Positions 48,978 to 58,096 of a DNA stretch of 64,000 nt are shown here, piece by piece. A program made the position numbers and the translations under genes. Within the stretch, counting starts at the first letter, position 1. Each line of letters begins with the position of its first letter. The notes under the pieces are model-generated. The model searched no databases, was not told the DNA's origin, and saw only the letters and a list, made by a program, of their open reading frames with translations. The stretch is from Mesorhizobium waimense. Its GTDB lineage: Bacteria; Pseudomonadota; Alphaproteobacteria; Rhizobiales; Rhizobiaceae. The stretch is from the NCBI RefSeq assembly GCF_003601975.1, contig NZ_QZWZ01000003.1, forward strand, positions 281,034 through 345,033. The letters are read 5' to 3'.

Positions 48978-50231
48978 ATGAAAGACCAGTTCTGCGCGGT
49001 CATTACCGGCCAATCCCTGATCAAGCACGACATCCGTGACATCAAAGACGAACGCTTCATCGCGGTTACGGACTTCCTTCGCCAAGGCGACGTCGTCTTC
49101 ACCAACTTCGAGTCGACAATCCTGGGCCAGCACGGCGGGTGGCCGACCAAGGGCAAATACTTCGGATATTCCAGGGCTGAAGTGCTCGACGCATTGCAGG
49201 CCATCGGTTTCAACGCGCTTGCGCTCGCGAACAACCACGCCTTCGATCTCGGAGCTGGCGGCATCCTCTCGACACTGGAGGAGGTGGAAGCGCGCGGCTT
49301 CCTCCATGCAGGCATCGGGGCCAACGAGATTGACGCGAGGAAACCGGGCCGCCACCGGCTGGGCACGCGCGAGGTCGCGCTTCTTGCCATGGATGCGGGC
49401 CCCGGCCCGACCAACATGTATGCCCAAGACCGCACGGCCTTCCGGCCGGCCCGGCCCGGCGTTAATCGTCTGAACACCGTTCGCAAGATGGGGGTGCCGG
49501 ACGGACATTTCCGCAGACTGGCAAAGCTTGGCGCCCATTTGCAAAGCTCCCCATTTGAGCTGGCCAATTATGCGCAACCGGAGGATCCGGTAGAGGTGTC
49601 GGCCGGCAAGGAGATCAATTTCTACGGCACCGTGTTCACGCAAGCCGCCGATTTCGGCCGTCTGATCGAAGTCGATCAGCGAAGCGCAGCCATCCATCTG
49701 TCCGCCATCCGGCACGCGGCGGCACAAGGCGATTTCGTCATCGCCTATCTGCACCACCATCATTGGGAACCAGGTTGGCAGGACGTACCGCGCTGGGTGC
49801 AGACCTTCGCCCGGACCTGCATCGAAGCCGGTGCGAACCTCTTCGTCAGCCACGGCGCTCCGGTGCTGCAGGCGGTGGAAATCCACAATGGCTCGCCGAT
49901 CTTCTACGGCCTCGGAAACTTCCTCTTCCACGTCCATCCCGACGAAAACGAATGGGATCCACCGGAAGTCTGGCAAAGCATCGTCGCCGCCTGCCGCTAT
50001 GATGCGGGCGGAAAACTCGCAGAAATAGATCTCCTGCCCGTCGTGATCGGGGCGGAAGCCCAGTCTCTCGGATCAGCAACGGGAAGATTGGTGCCCGTTG
50101 CCGCGACCGGAAGCGCGGCGAGAGAGATACTCGAGGGCTTCGCGACCCGCTCTCGGGCGTTCGGCGTCGAAATCGAAGTGTCCTCGGCTTGCGGCCGCAT
50201 CGCCGTGCCCGCTGCACGAAAATTCGGCTGA
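48978..50231 (+). CDS. CapA-family metallophosphatase-like protein
   Basis: 417 residues of the PGA_cap/CapA family (poly-gamma-glutamate synthesis or hydrolysis, calcineurin-like fold). Motifs in order: TNFESTI (about residues 43-49), LANNHAFDLG (about 84-93), YLHHHHWEPGW (about 255-265), SHGAPVLQAVE (about 288-298) and GNFLFH (about 312-317). There is no signal peptide or membrane anchor, unlike CapA of Bacillus, so it probably works in the cytoplasm on an imported compound. It follows the binding protein gene by 74 bases and is probably cotranscribed with the permeases. Confidence 0.85.
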   Translation: MKDQFCAVITGQSLIKHDIRDIKDERFIAVTDFLRQGDVVFTNFESTILGQHGGWPTKGKYFGYSRAEVLDALQAIGFNALALANNHAFDLGAGGILSTLEEVEARGFLHAGIGANEIDARKPGRHRLGTREVALLAMDAGPGPTNMYAQDRTAFRPARPGVNRLNTVRKMGVPDGHFRRLAKLGAHLQSSPFELANYAQPEDPVEVSAGKEINFYGTVFTQAADFGRLIEVDQRSAAIHLSAIRHAAAQGDFVIAYLHHHHWEPGWQDVPRWVQTFARTCIEAGANLFVSHGAPVLQAVEIHNGSPIFYGLGNFLFHVHPDENEWDPPEVWQSIVAACRYDAGGKLAEIDLLPVVIGAEAQSLGSATGRLVPVAATGSAAREILEGFATRSRAFGVEIEVSSACGRIAVPAARKFG

Positions 50232-50247
50232 CGGGCCCGACCTGCCG

Positions 50248-50778
50248 TCAGTCGGTCTTGCATTCGGCCGGCGCGGGTTCGCCGGCCGCCTCGCTATCCG
50301 CCTTTGTGTCTGGCAGGGCCAGTTCTTCTCCTAATGCTGCGATCAGGGACGAGACGCGACCGCGCACACGCGGCGGAAGTTTCACTAGCCCCTCAATCAG
50401 GCGCCGACCCTCCGCGCTGGCAATGAAATCCAGGCGCTCATCGACCGGGAGGGGCCGCGCCTCGACGCTGGCTTCATCGTTTCCCGGCAGACCTTCGAAG
50501 AAGCGGCCGACAGGAACACCGAGCGAGCTGGCGATCTCGTAGAGCATCGACGCGCTCACGCGATTCCGCGCGTTCTCGTATTTCTGAAGCTGCTGGAAAC
50601 TGATGCCGATGGATCGAGCAAGCTGGGCTTGGGACACGTCCGACTGGACACGAACGGCCGCGATCTGTCTGCCGACATGCCGATCGGCAAGATGCGGTTC
50701 ACTCTCTATCTTTGGCTTCGGCCCCGTCCGAAGGAGGACGATGCGTTGCGGTTTCAACAAGGCCTTTCGATCCTCCAC
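50248..50778 (-). CDS. XRE-family regulator
   Basis: 176 residues from a GTG. The lambda-repressor-like HTH is at about residues 36-92 (VSQAQLARSIGISFQQLQKYENARNRVS). The C-terminal 80 residues are acidic and without a recognised domain. This architecture is very common in rhizobia. It converges with the CapA gene, 16 bases apart, and is divergent from the small XRE gene at 50925. Confidence 0.85.
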   Translation of the reverse strand: MEDRKALLKPQRIVLLRTGPKPKIESEPHLADRHVGRQIAAVRVQSDVSQAQLARSIGISFQQLQKYENARNRVSASMLYEIASSLGVPVGRFFEGLPGNDEASVEARPLPVDERLDFIASAEGRRLIEGLVKLPPRVRGRVSSLIAALGEELALPDTKADSEAAGEPAPAECKTD

Positions 50779-50864
50779 TAATCAGCCGGATAGAGAGTCT
50801 GTCGCTACGCGCCGGGTCCTTCGCGTCGACGTTATCTGCAGTCGAATCGCCATTTAATATACCT

Positions 50865-50888
50865 TATAGGGTGCAAAATAACCCTATA
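50865..50888. promoter_or_regulatory. inverted repeat before the small XRE gene
   Basis: TATAGGGT (50865-50872) and ACCCTATA (50881-50888) are perfect inverted repeats, 8 bases apart, 37 bases before the ATG of the small XRE gene and 87 bases before the divergent one. It is probably an operator bound by one of these repressors. Confidence 0.6.
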
Positions 50889-50924
50889 GGTGGCAAACAA
50901 TATCGGCCTGCCGATTGTGGACTC

Positions 50925-51161
50925 ATGGTCAGTCCACGACAGATTCGAGCCGCACGGGCTTTGCTTGGTTGGTCGCAGCAGGAGCTTGCTGACAAGGCAA
51001 TTGTGTCGCTGAATGCGCTGGCCCGGTTGGAAAACGGCAAGGTAGATTCCCGGATCAGCACTCTGCAGGCCATCGAGGCGGCTCTGATAAAAGCGGGTGT
51101 CGAATTCCTGTCCGCTGGTCAAAAGGGGGAAGGTGTCCGGCTCTTGGATCCTCTGATTTGA
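50925..51161 (+). CDS. small XRE-family HTH protein
   Basis: 78 residues from the ATG at 50925 (MVSPRQIRAARALLGWSQQELA); the longer open frame runs through the operator-like repeat and is not coding. It consists of little more than one HTH domain, with SLNALARLENGKVDSRISTLQAIEAALIKAGVEF. It resembles the small HTH protein at 51410 in length and ending (GVRL). Confidence 0.85.
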   Translation: MVSPRQIRAARALLGWSQQELADKAIVSLNALARLENGKVDSRISTLQAIEAALIKAGVEFLSAGQKGEGVRLLDPLI

Positions 51162-51409
51162 ATGTCCCTTTGGCTGAAAGATAGGTTCTCGCAATTGCGA
51201 TTGCCCAAAGTACCCTCCTGCGGGTGACGCGACGCAAAGTCGTGGTATTGTCGGAATCAGCCATGATCCGAGTTCGCCGAAACTTGGTTGTGGTCAAGCC
51301 TGTGCAGATACTGCGCCATCCGCCCGTCAACTAGATCGCAATTTGTCTAACGTCAGTCATTTAAGCTGACTCTCGTTTCAAAGTCAACCAAAAAGACTGA
51401 TTTTAACTG

Positions 51410-51649
51410 ATGAGCCAAATTTCCGTGGAGCAATGCAGAGGCGCCAGAGCGATGCTCGGCTGGAGCCAAGCTGAACTGGCAGAAGCCGCAAGTGTTTCGC
51501 GCGCTACCGTTGTGGATTTCGAACGAGGATTGCGCATCCCACATCGCAACAACCTCGGTGCCATTCGGGAAGCACTCGAAGCTGCCGGTATAGAATTCAT
51601 TCCGGAGAACGGCCGTGGCGCTGGCGTGCGCTTGGCCAAACAGCAATAG
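51410..51649 (+). CDS. small XRE-family HTH protein, second copy
   Basis: 79 residues, a single HTH domain (CRGARAMLGWSQAELAEAASVSRATVVDFERGLRIP) and the same type of C-terminus (GIEFIPENGRGAGVRLAKQQ) as the protein encoded 250 bases upstream, so the two are paralogues. The bases between them (51162-51409) and after this gene (51650-51884) contain nothing I can identify. Confidence 0.85.
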   Translation: MSQISVEQCRGARAMLGWSQAELAEAASVSRATVVDFERGLRIPHRNNLGAIREALEAAGIEFIPENGRGAGVRLAKQQ

Positions 51650-51884
51650 CGGCGCCGAACGCACAGCTTCGAGCTGCGGTCCAAGCCTGAAGCCAACCTC
51701 GAGACAAGTGCTTCCGCTCTCAGAGGTGTTTAGGTGACACCCGTTGCAGAGCCGACTTCCCGCCCTCTTCACGAAAAAAAGCCATTTGAGTTCCCGGCTT
51801 CGGATGAAAGCAGTCGGACCGCTCTTGGTGGTTTAGGTGGGACAAGGTGCCGTTACCGATATGCAAGCAGCTCCAGACTGCCAA

Positions 51885-52133
51885 TTATGCAACTTTAGAT
51901 TGTAGCTGCCATTTAGTAATCGATGCTTCCTCGATGATTTCAAGCGAGACATCAAGGCCCCCTTCCTTGAAGTAGCCCATGTCACGCGCAATGAAGAGCG
52001 GGCCGTATCCGACCCAGGTCGTCATGCCCAGCTTCAAGCTACCGGCTTCGGCGTGGAGGCTCACCGAAAGGGCGCTCAGGGCGATGCCGGCCGCCAGTGC
52101 GGCGCGGCGAAACTTCGAGATTATTGTCGTCAT
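51885..52133 (-). pseudogene. NMT1/TauT-type binding protein, N-terminal fragment
   Basis: About 80 residues of a periplasmic binding protein for nitrate, sulfonate or pyrimidine-precursor transporters: signal peptide MTTIISKFRRAALAAGIALS with cleavage near AEA, then LKLGMTTWVGYGPLFIARDMGYFKEGG, the canonical start of the mature domain. Homology stops near IEEAS and the frame ends 10 codons later; a full protein has about 320 residues. No permease or ATPase gene is next to it. It is a remnant. Confidence 0.85.
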
Positions 52134-52479
52134 CACGTTCCCCTGTCTTTTTCTGAGGTCAGGCGCTGTCCGCGCCAAAACAACCCGCATCGGACGCATC
52201 GCCTAAGGCTGCCGCCTGACGTTCTTTTTGTTCTCTTTCAGCCGGTGGATGGAGCAAAGCACGCTGTGTGCGATGCACAAATAATGATTTTCGATAATTC
52301 TGCTTAGGCTGGGCCTAACCAGGCCAGCGCTGAAATGTGTCTGCACCATCGGGCATGCACGACCGACGGCCCACGCGCAAAAATTGACAATGCCTATGAT
52401 CTCGCCAAGCTCAATCAGGAGCGAAACACGCGGGGCAAGGTTCAAACATGGGTCAATTCTCGATGGAAATATCCTGTGT

Positions 52480-52752
52480 TACCGGGTCAGTGCAATAAAG
52501 GGTGCTGACGCGGGCCTGCACATCTTGGTGTGGTTCCGTGACTTGCCGGCTCGCGTGGAAATGGAATTGGTCGAGGGAGCGCTCGCCCTGGGTGTTGGAG
52601 TCTACGCGGTTTCATCGCTCTACGATCTCACACTGCCTGCCTGTCGGCCCGACCGCGTCGGTCTGGTCATGGGCTACGCTGCGTTAGACACCCGACGGAT
52701 CGAGCGTGGCATCTACTTGCTCAACCAAGCCGTGAACCTGATACGCGTCTGA
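52480..52752 (+). pseudogene. MocR/PdxR-type regulator, C-terminal fragment
   Basis: The last 80 or so residues of a GntR-aminotransferase fusion regulator. GADAGLHILVWFRDLP, the SSLYDL area and RPDRVGLVMGYAALDTRRIERGI line up with the end of the intact MocR regulator encoded at 60.4-61.9 kb. The DNA-binding domain and most of the aminotransferase domain are missing. The reading frame upstream of about 52500 is not homologous. Confidence 0.8.
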
Positions 52753-52772
52753 TCGATTACCGCGGCACTTGC

Positions 52773-54092
52773 TTACCTGGCTTTGCGCTTTTGGGACTCT
52801 TTCAAGCTGTTGGCCACGGTGAGATAGTAGTTTCGGGCCGTCGCATTCATCTGGCGCTCACCCAACTCTCGGAGGGCCCGTACCTTTACCTCGGTCGCCA
52901 GACTATCGTTCGGATCGAGCGCGAGCAGGTAATCAGACTGTTCTGCGGCCCACTGGAACTCTTCGACCTCAAGCGCTGCTTCCGCACTCTCCAACATTTT
53001 CTCTCGACCACCGATCATAGCGACCAGCTTTTCCGCCCGATCCTTATCGGTCATCGGAAAGATTTTGGTTGGGTTACCGTCAAACCAGCCCGCATTCTGA
53101 GAGTAGATACCGCGCACCGACCATGCGACAGTACCGTAGAATTCTTGCAGATAAGGATGCTTCGCGAGCTTTTCCGGCAGTTTAATTTCCTGGACCAGCT
53201 CGTCGGGTGTCTTCCCTTTGGCAATGCCCTCCATCGTCCTGTCATAGACGAATTTGATGCTGTCGCGAGAAGCCATAAGTGCGTCTTTCGCTTCAGCGGC
53301 ATTCTGGATAGTGCCCATATGTCCGGGAACCACGAAATCCGGATTAAGGGCGATCAGCTTGTTCAGGCTCGAAATCCACTTCTCCACCGGGCGAGTTGGC
53401 AAGCCCCGCAGCGGAGCGATGTTGGGGAAGGTCTTCAAGAAGACATCACCAGCGATGAGCACCTTGCGATCAGGTAGCCAGACCGAGATGTTCTCGTCAG
53501 CTTCGCCCGGCGTGAAGATCAACTTGAGCGGCACGCCCGCAATCGTCAGGTCTTCTTCATCGCCGTCAAACGTCTTGGTCGGGGGGATGAAGCCCTCGCG
53601 CGTATGAGGCGTTACCCGGCCGTACTCCAACTGCGTGCCTGCGTTGATGAAGTCCTCGTCGGGCAAGAGAGTACCGAAGGCGTCTCCCCCATCGCGTCGG
53701 CCGCGACCTGTATCAGGCTTCGCTGTCATAAGAAGCTTGTGGCTATAGATTTCAGGCTCATCGTTGCCTGCGAACACCGTCGCCCCACCCGTATGGTCGG
53801 GGTGGTTATGAGTATAGATAATGGCCTTCACTGGATGGTTCAGTCGGTCACCGAACGCATCCATGATTGCCTTTGCGTCGACGGGGTTGGCGGACGTGTC
53901 AACGATGATGGAGCCGCCGTCGCCTTTGATCAGGGTAACGTTGCTGGCCGAATATCCGATAGCCGCATAGACCCCATCGATGACTTCGACGACGCGCTTC
54001 CGAAACTCATCCGAATGGGCCGTCAACTTGTCGCGCCCGGAAAAATCATTAACCGCAAGCGCCGAGGGTGACATGCCGAGGACTGACATCAT
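52773..54092 (-). CDS. MBL-fold alkylsulfatase-like hydrolase
   Basis: Metallo-beta-lactamase-fold protein, 439 residues. The zinc motif is THNHPDHTGG (about residues 94-103), with further ligands in FTPGEADENISVWLPDRKVLIAGD and PGHMGT. The helical part after about residue 300 matches the dimerisation domain of linear alkylsulfatases (SdsA1/BDS1), which release alcohol from alkyl sulfates. It is shorter than SdsA1 (about 650) and lacks the C-terminal SCP2-like domain and a clear signal peptide. It converges on the MocR fragment. Confidence 0.85.
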   Translation of the reverse strand: MMSVLGMSPSALAVNDFSGRDKLTAHSDEFRKRVVEVIDGVYAAIGYSASNVTLIKGDGGSIIVDTSANPVDAKAIMDAFGDRLNHPVKAIIYTHNHPDHTGGATVFAGNDEPEIYSHKLLMTAKPDTGRGRRDGGDAFGTLLPDEDFINAGTQLEYGRVTPHTREGFIPPTKTFDGDEEDLTIAGVPLKLIFTPGEADENISVWLPDRKVLIAGDVFLKTFPNIAPLRGLPTRPVEKWISSLNKLIALNPDFVVPGHMGTIQNAAEAKDALMASRDSIKFVYDRTMEGIAKGKTPDELVQEIKLPEKLAKHPYLQEFYGTVAWSVRGIYSQNAGWFDGNPTKIFPMTDKDRAEKLVAMIGGREKMLESAEAALEVEEFQWAAEQSDYLLALDPNDSLATEVKVRALRELGERQMNATARNYYLTVANSLKESQKRKAR

Positions 54093-54173
54093 GCCGTGAA
54101 TACTCCTGCCCTAAGTGTGGACGAAACTAGCACCTTGCCCGGCCGGACCACAGTGCCCGCCCGGCTGTCGTCG

Positions 54174-54605
54174 TCATCCGCGCGGCGCGATGGGAGCCCT
54201 TTTTCCGCGTCCCCATAGAATGAACAGGCAGATGGGGAGCAGGACGGCGTTCAGCGGCAAGGCCGACAGTTCACCACGTGAGGTATGGAAAATGACGGCC
54301 GCGATCTGCAGCAGTACGCACCCCAGGGCGGCCAGAACCGTGAGTCGGGGCAGGACGCGGGTGAGGGCAGGCAGGAGAATGCCGATGCCGCCCGCAATAT
54401 CGATAAGACCCATCAGCCGCAGGAACCAGGGCGGGACCTCTCCGGGCCAGACCCACATAGCCGCCAACTGATCGATCGGCATGAAGAACTTCATGTAGCC
54501 GAATACGGTAAAGGCGACAAAAATAAGCACTTGAGCGATCCAAAGCCCGATCTGCAGAGATTTTGCGGCCGGTGGTGCTGAAAGAAGAGTTGAGCTGTGT
54601 GACAT
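54174..54605 (-). CDS. DoxX-family membrane protein
   Basis: 143 residues from the ATG at 54605, with four hydrophobic helices. The segments FTVFGYMKFF and MGLIDIAGGIGILLPALTRV are typical of DoxX/DUF4870-like small membrane proteins, some of which belong to quinol oxidases or redox complexes. The function here is unknown. It lies 81 bases downstream of the MBL gene's start side and is divergent from the LysR gene, which may control both. Confidence 0.85.
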   Translation of the reverse strand: MSHSSTLLSAPPAAKSLQIGLWIAQVLIFVAFTVFGYMKFFMPIDQLAAMWVWPGEVPPWFLRLMGLIDIAGGIGILLPALTRVLPRLTVLAALGCVLLQIAAVIFHTSRGELSALPLNAVLLPICLFILWGRGKRAPIAPRG

Positions 54606-54846
54606 CTGATGTCTCCGGAAGAGGTCGTGAACGAGCACCCGTAGGTATGCGCAGCCAGAGCCCCTTCGGATGCCCGGCAGGAAGCGGCATGCCATCGATG
54701 AGGTGGCTTGCTGTTGATCTTACAAACGGAGATGACCAAAGAAAGTGATATAATTTCGCTTATCTCGTTCAAGAAAACTGATATTGTTGTCGTCATTTGG
54801 AGCTGATGTCGCGGGTCGCGGAACCGCTCAATCGCTTGGAATTGCT

Positions 54847-55755
54847 ATGGATGCGCTGACCCTTGACCAGTTTCTGGTATTCGTCACTACGGTTGAGGAA
54901 GGCAGTTTTGCTGCGGCTGCGCGGCGTATGAACAGAGCGCAATCGGCGATCACCTACACTATTCAGAAACTGGAGGAGCAGAGCGGGCTCCCCCTCTTCG
55001 ACCGCTCCGCCTATCGTCCGATGCCTACCGAGGCGGGAAAGGCGCTGCTGCCGCGGGCGCGACGCATCCTTGACGACGTTGCGGACTGGCGGCACCAGGC
55101 CCAGGGGATTTCAAAGGGGCTGGAGGCAGAACTTACTCTGGCTGTCGTAAGCTACGCGCCGCCGGATCTCTTAAGCCGCGTCCTAGGCGCGTTCAATGCG
55201 GAGTTTCCCTTTGTCGAAATCCGTCTTCTGACCGAAACCTTCGATGCCGCGGCGAAAGTGCTGCGTGATGGAACGGTCGATCTCGCACTGCTTGCCGAAC
55301 GTCAGCCGGAGGAGTTCGAGCGCCGCGTGTGCGGACGGATCGATCTCGTACCTGTCGCAGCCCCCACGCATGCGCTCGGCCGGATCGAAGGACCATTCAG
55401 CGCTGCACGACTGCGGGACCACACCCAATTGGTTATCAGCCCCGCTCCCTCTATGGACAGTGGGCGGGACTATGGTGTGCTTGCCGCCAACCGATGGCGC
55501 GTCAACGATCTCCAGACCAAATACGACCTCATTCTTGCTGGTGTCGGCTGGGGTTCAATGCCCCGCTCGCGCGTGGAGAAAGATCTTTCGATCGGGCGCC
55601 TCGTCGAACTGAAACCGGAAAGTTGGGAAGGGTCGGATTGGATGCCATCGTTCCCACTGGTCATTGCCTACAGGAAGGAAAAGGCGCTCGGTCCAGCCGG
55701 ACAGTGGCTGGTGAAGGAATGTGTCGCTCAATGGGAGTTGGCCAGTAAACCTTGA
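54847..55755 (+). CDS. LysR-family regulator
   Basis: 302 residues from the ATG at 54847 (MDALTLDQFLVFVTTVEEGS). The HTH is SFAAAARRMNRAQSAITYTIQKLEEQSGLPLFDR, followed by a standard effector domain. It is divergent from doxX and the alkylsulfatase-like gene. This pairing is common for LysR proteins that induce DoxX and redox genes; the effector is not evident. Confidence 0.9.
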   Translation: MDALTLDQFLVFVTTVEEGSFAAAARRMNRAQSAITYTIQKLEEQSGLPLFDRSAYRPMPTEAGKALLPRARRILDDVADWRHQAQGISKGLEAELTLAVVSYAPPDLLSRVLGAFNAEFPFVEIRLLTETFDAAAKVLRDGTVDLALLAERQPEEFERRVCGRIDLVPVAAPTHALGRIEGPFSAARLRDHTQLVISPAPSMDSGRDYGVLAANRWRVNDLQTKYDLILAGVGWGSMPRSRVEKDLSIGRLVELKPESWEGSDWMPSFPLVIAYRKEKALGPAGQWLVKECVAQWELASKP

Positions 55756-56159
55756 GCAACGGAGACAGGCTGTTTGCAGCAGGGCAAGGATGTGTACTGG
55801 CCGGATCGCCATGTTTTTTGGAAAATGCGGCGATCCGGCGAGTGGTTGTCCTGCTCTAAGCAAGCGCTCTCAAATAGCGAATATCGCGCCCTATGCTGAC
55901 AGCTTGAGCTGCATGGATGATCGCATTGGTATCAAGTTCAGGATGCCGTTACAGGTCCGCGATCGTCCCCCTCTGCCCGAAATGCTCAACCCCAACGCCT
56001 TTGACGCGGTGCTCATAGACGCCACCGATCCAGGCGAGTGTTGCAAGTCAATCACCGAGACGATCCCGCAGTCCCGCGACAACGGCGCCAACAGACACTT
56101 GATGTGGCTCGTCGCATCGGTGGTTCCTCGCTGCCGGGCGTTCTCGCCAAGGATCGGCC
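55756..56159. other. region without a supported gene
   Basis: About 400 bases after the LysR gene. On the minus strand a frame beginning RPILGENARQRGTT continues the ParB remnant in another frame for a few residues, then similarity is lost. A plus-strand frame (MDDRIGIKFRMPLQVR..., from about 55912) looks protein-like but matches nothing I know. It is probably decayed coding DNA. Confidence 0.5.
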
Positions 56160-56324
56160 TGCATTCAGGCTCATGAGAAGTCCCCGACGGGCGATGTGGT
56201 TGGCGAGATCCTCAATCGAGACGCCCGCCTTGATGTTGCGAACGTTCTTCTGCGAGAGTTCGAGCTTGTCGAAGAAAATGTCCTCCGATCGGTCGAGGGG
56301 GATCTTCTGAATGGCCTTTGGCAT
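56160..56324 (-). pseudogene. ParB/Spo0J-type protein, N-terminal fragment
   Basis: From the ATG at 56324 the frame reads MPKAIQKIPLDRSEDIFFDK, then LELSQKNVRNIKAGVSIEDL and ANHIARRGLLMSLNA, the standard N-terminus of the ParB-like proteins carried by rhizobial plasmids and integrative elements. After LMSLNA the frame is lost: a shift of one base restores RPILGEN, then similarity stops. The complete protein has about 600-700 residues. It is a relic of a plasmid or ICE backbone, in line with the relaxase at 11-12.7 kb. Confidence 0.82.
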
Positions 56325-56926
56325 GTCGTTTCTCCGTGGCGGGCCGGCCGGAGCCTCTCTCCCAACCTCCAAACCCGCTGCAAACGTTCCTCCCCCCTCT
56401 CCCTCCCGGCCGCGCTCCGCCCTTCCCGGTTCGCGCTGTCTGCGGAACCGGTTCCAACCCATCCGAAAAACTCTGGGGGGACGCAGCGCCTCATCGCCAT
56501 TGGCACGTGGAAGCGCTCCGACGCGCATTCTGACTGCAGATGGATAGCTATGACCCGACCAGCATCGGCAGAAACGGAGCAAGCGCTGAGGCGTCAGCAA
56601 TCGATGGCAGGCTTCTTCGGTTTCGCGCCTGCTGAAGAAGCGTTCGATTCGATTTTGCTGCTTGTCGAGGTCGTGGCCGTAGGGGCCGCTGGATCGTCGA
56701 CGACAGCGGCCTGCCCGGCGGCAATGAGCCGAAGAAGATGATCGAACCGCCGATTTCCGATCACCTTCGCCCCAAATCGACTTAGGTCAACTCCGTGCCC
56801 GTGGTGCGGTAATAAAATCCGGCTGGATCCCGAGGGCCTCGGTCTGAAGAGGAGTGACCAACCACCTCGCGTGCAATGACGATCGCAGGCTGGCTACGAC
56901 CTGCCAACGACAGCCGGGCCGTGCTC
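56325..56926. other. upstream region of the ParB remnant, no supported gene
   Basis: About 600 bases. The part nearest the ParB remnant (56340-56470) is C/T-rich. Further up, one minus-strand frame (RFDHLLRLIAAGQAAVV, near 56700) looks like a piece of protein, but I cannot name it. No intact gene, RNA or mobile-element end is visible. Confidence 0.5.
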
Positions 56927-57307
56927 TTAGCGGCGGGCAGCAATCAAGCCGATTTCGACCTTGGCTCCAAGTGGAAGGGAAGCCACTCCGATGGTTGTCC
57001 GAGCCGGAAAAGGCTTCGAGAATTGGCGTTCGTAGACTGCATTCATCGCCGGGAAATCCTTCATGTCGGTCAAATAGACCGAGCATGTAACGACATCATC
57101 AGCAGTGAGTCCGGTTTCAGCCAGCACAGCAAATAGATTACCGAAACACTGGGCGGTCTGCGCGCTAATATCACCTTCGATCAATTTTCCAGTTGTAGTG
57201 TCAAGCGGCGTCTGCCCGGAAAGATGGATGAAACCGTTGGCTTCAACAGCATGGGAATACGGGCCGACAGTGGCGGCACCGTTTACGTTGTAAGCTTTGC
57301 GAGGCAT
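56927..57307 (-). CDS. RidA-family enamine/imine deaminase
   Basis: 126 residues of the YjgF/RidA family, which hydrolyse reactive 2-aminoacrylate or 2-aminocrotonate intermediates released by PLP enzymes. Hallmarks: GPYSHAVEANGFIHLSGQTP, the substrate-binding arginine in RTTIGVASLPLGAKVEI and the final Glu/Ile segment. It is the last gene of a four-gene leftward set whose first gene encodes a PLP trans-sulfuration enzyme, a likely source of such enamines. Confidence 0.9.
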   Translation of the reverse strand: MPRKAYNVNGAATVGPYSHAVEANGFIHLSGQTPLDTTTGKLIEGDISAQTAQCFGNLFAVLAETGLTADDVVTCSVYLTDMKDFPAMNAVYERQFSKPFPARTTIGVASLPLGAKVEIGLIAARR

Positions 57308-57417
57308 GGCGCGTCACCTTTGCGGAGGCTGGATTGCGAGTTCAGTGTCCCGTCGGCGTCGACCGGGTTTGGAATTGGTATGCCTCGTCAATATTCGTTG
57401 TGAACTGGGCGTGGCCT

Positions 57418-58062
57418 TCAGCCTTGTTCCGACTTTCGGGCGGCGGCTGCAAGCATCGCCTCACCGATCTGGTGGTCGCCTTGGGCGTTCAGAATTTCGC
57501 CAGCGTTTCGGATGTCGCGGAGTTCCTTGTTCTGGCTGAGCTTGACCTTGCCGACAAGGCGGGTCACTTCGATCTCCAGCCCAACGATCGCCTTGACCAT
57601 CGCATCAATGAATTCCCGGGGCGCATCACCCATCTTCCATGGGACAGGCTGCCTCCCCTCGTGTCTATGGGTCAGCTTGGCGACATTGCGACGGACATAA
57701 CGCTCGTCATCGTGGATTGTGATCCGCCCGTGTGCATGCGCCACCAGGTAGTTCCAGGTCGGCACCTGCTTGTGGAACTCCTGCTTGCTCGGATACCACT
57801 GCGGCGAGATGTAGGCGTCGGCCGCGCGGAACACCACGAGCACGTCATCGCCTGTCGCCACATCCTGCCAGACTGGATTGTTACGTGCGACGTGGCAACG
57901 AAGCGTCCCGCACTCTCCCTGCGATCGGTCGAATTCGAAAGGGATGTGATTGGCGTCGAGGCCGCTTGCTCCGTGAGTGATCAAAACGCCAAGCGCGTTG
58001 TTCTCGATCAGATCGTAAAGAACGTCTCGGTTTGGCTCATTGAAATGCGCAGGGATATACAT
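57418..58062 (-). CDS. PaiB-family FMN-binding protein
   Basis: 214 residues of the PaiB/FMN-binding split-barrel family, named after a Bacillus transcriptional regulator but probably flavin-binding. MYIPAHFNEPNRDVLYDLI, ANHIPFEFD, ISPQWYPSKQEFHKQVPTWNY and the KLSQNKELRDIRN ending are typical. In many genomes it sits next to amino-acid or polyamine metabolism genes, as here. The actual activity is not clear. Confidence 0.9.
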   Translation of the reverse strand: MYIPAHFNEPNRDVLYDLIENNALGVLITHGASGLDANHIPFEFDRSQGECGTLRCHVARNNPVWQDVATGDDVLVVFRAADAYISPQWYPSKQEFHKQVPTWNYLVAHAHGRITIHDDERYVRRNVAKLTHRHEGRQPVPWKMGDAPREFIDAMVKAIVGLEIEVTRLVGKVKLSQNKELRDIRNAGEILNAQGDHQIGEAMLAAAARKSEQG

Positions 58063-58096
58063 GACTGATCCTTTCGTTGATCAAGCGTCACACGGT

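Noticed and set aside
48666..49976. 436-codon open frame on the minus strand opposite the CapA gene
   Set aside because: The plus strand carries conserved CapA motifs throughout; the minus frame has none.
55721..56176. plus-strand open frame behind the LysR gene as a real gene
   Set aside because: It overlaps the LysR end and the ParB remnant; part looks protein-like but no family or ribosome site supports it.
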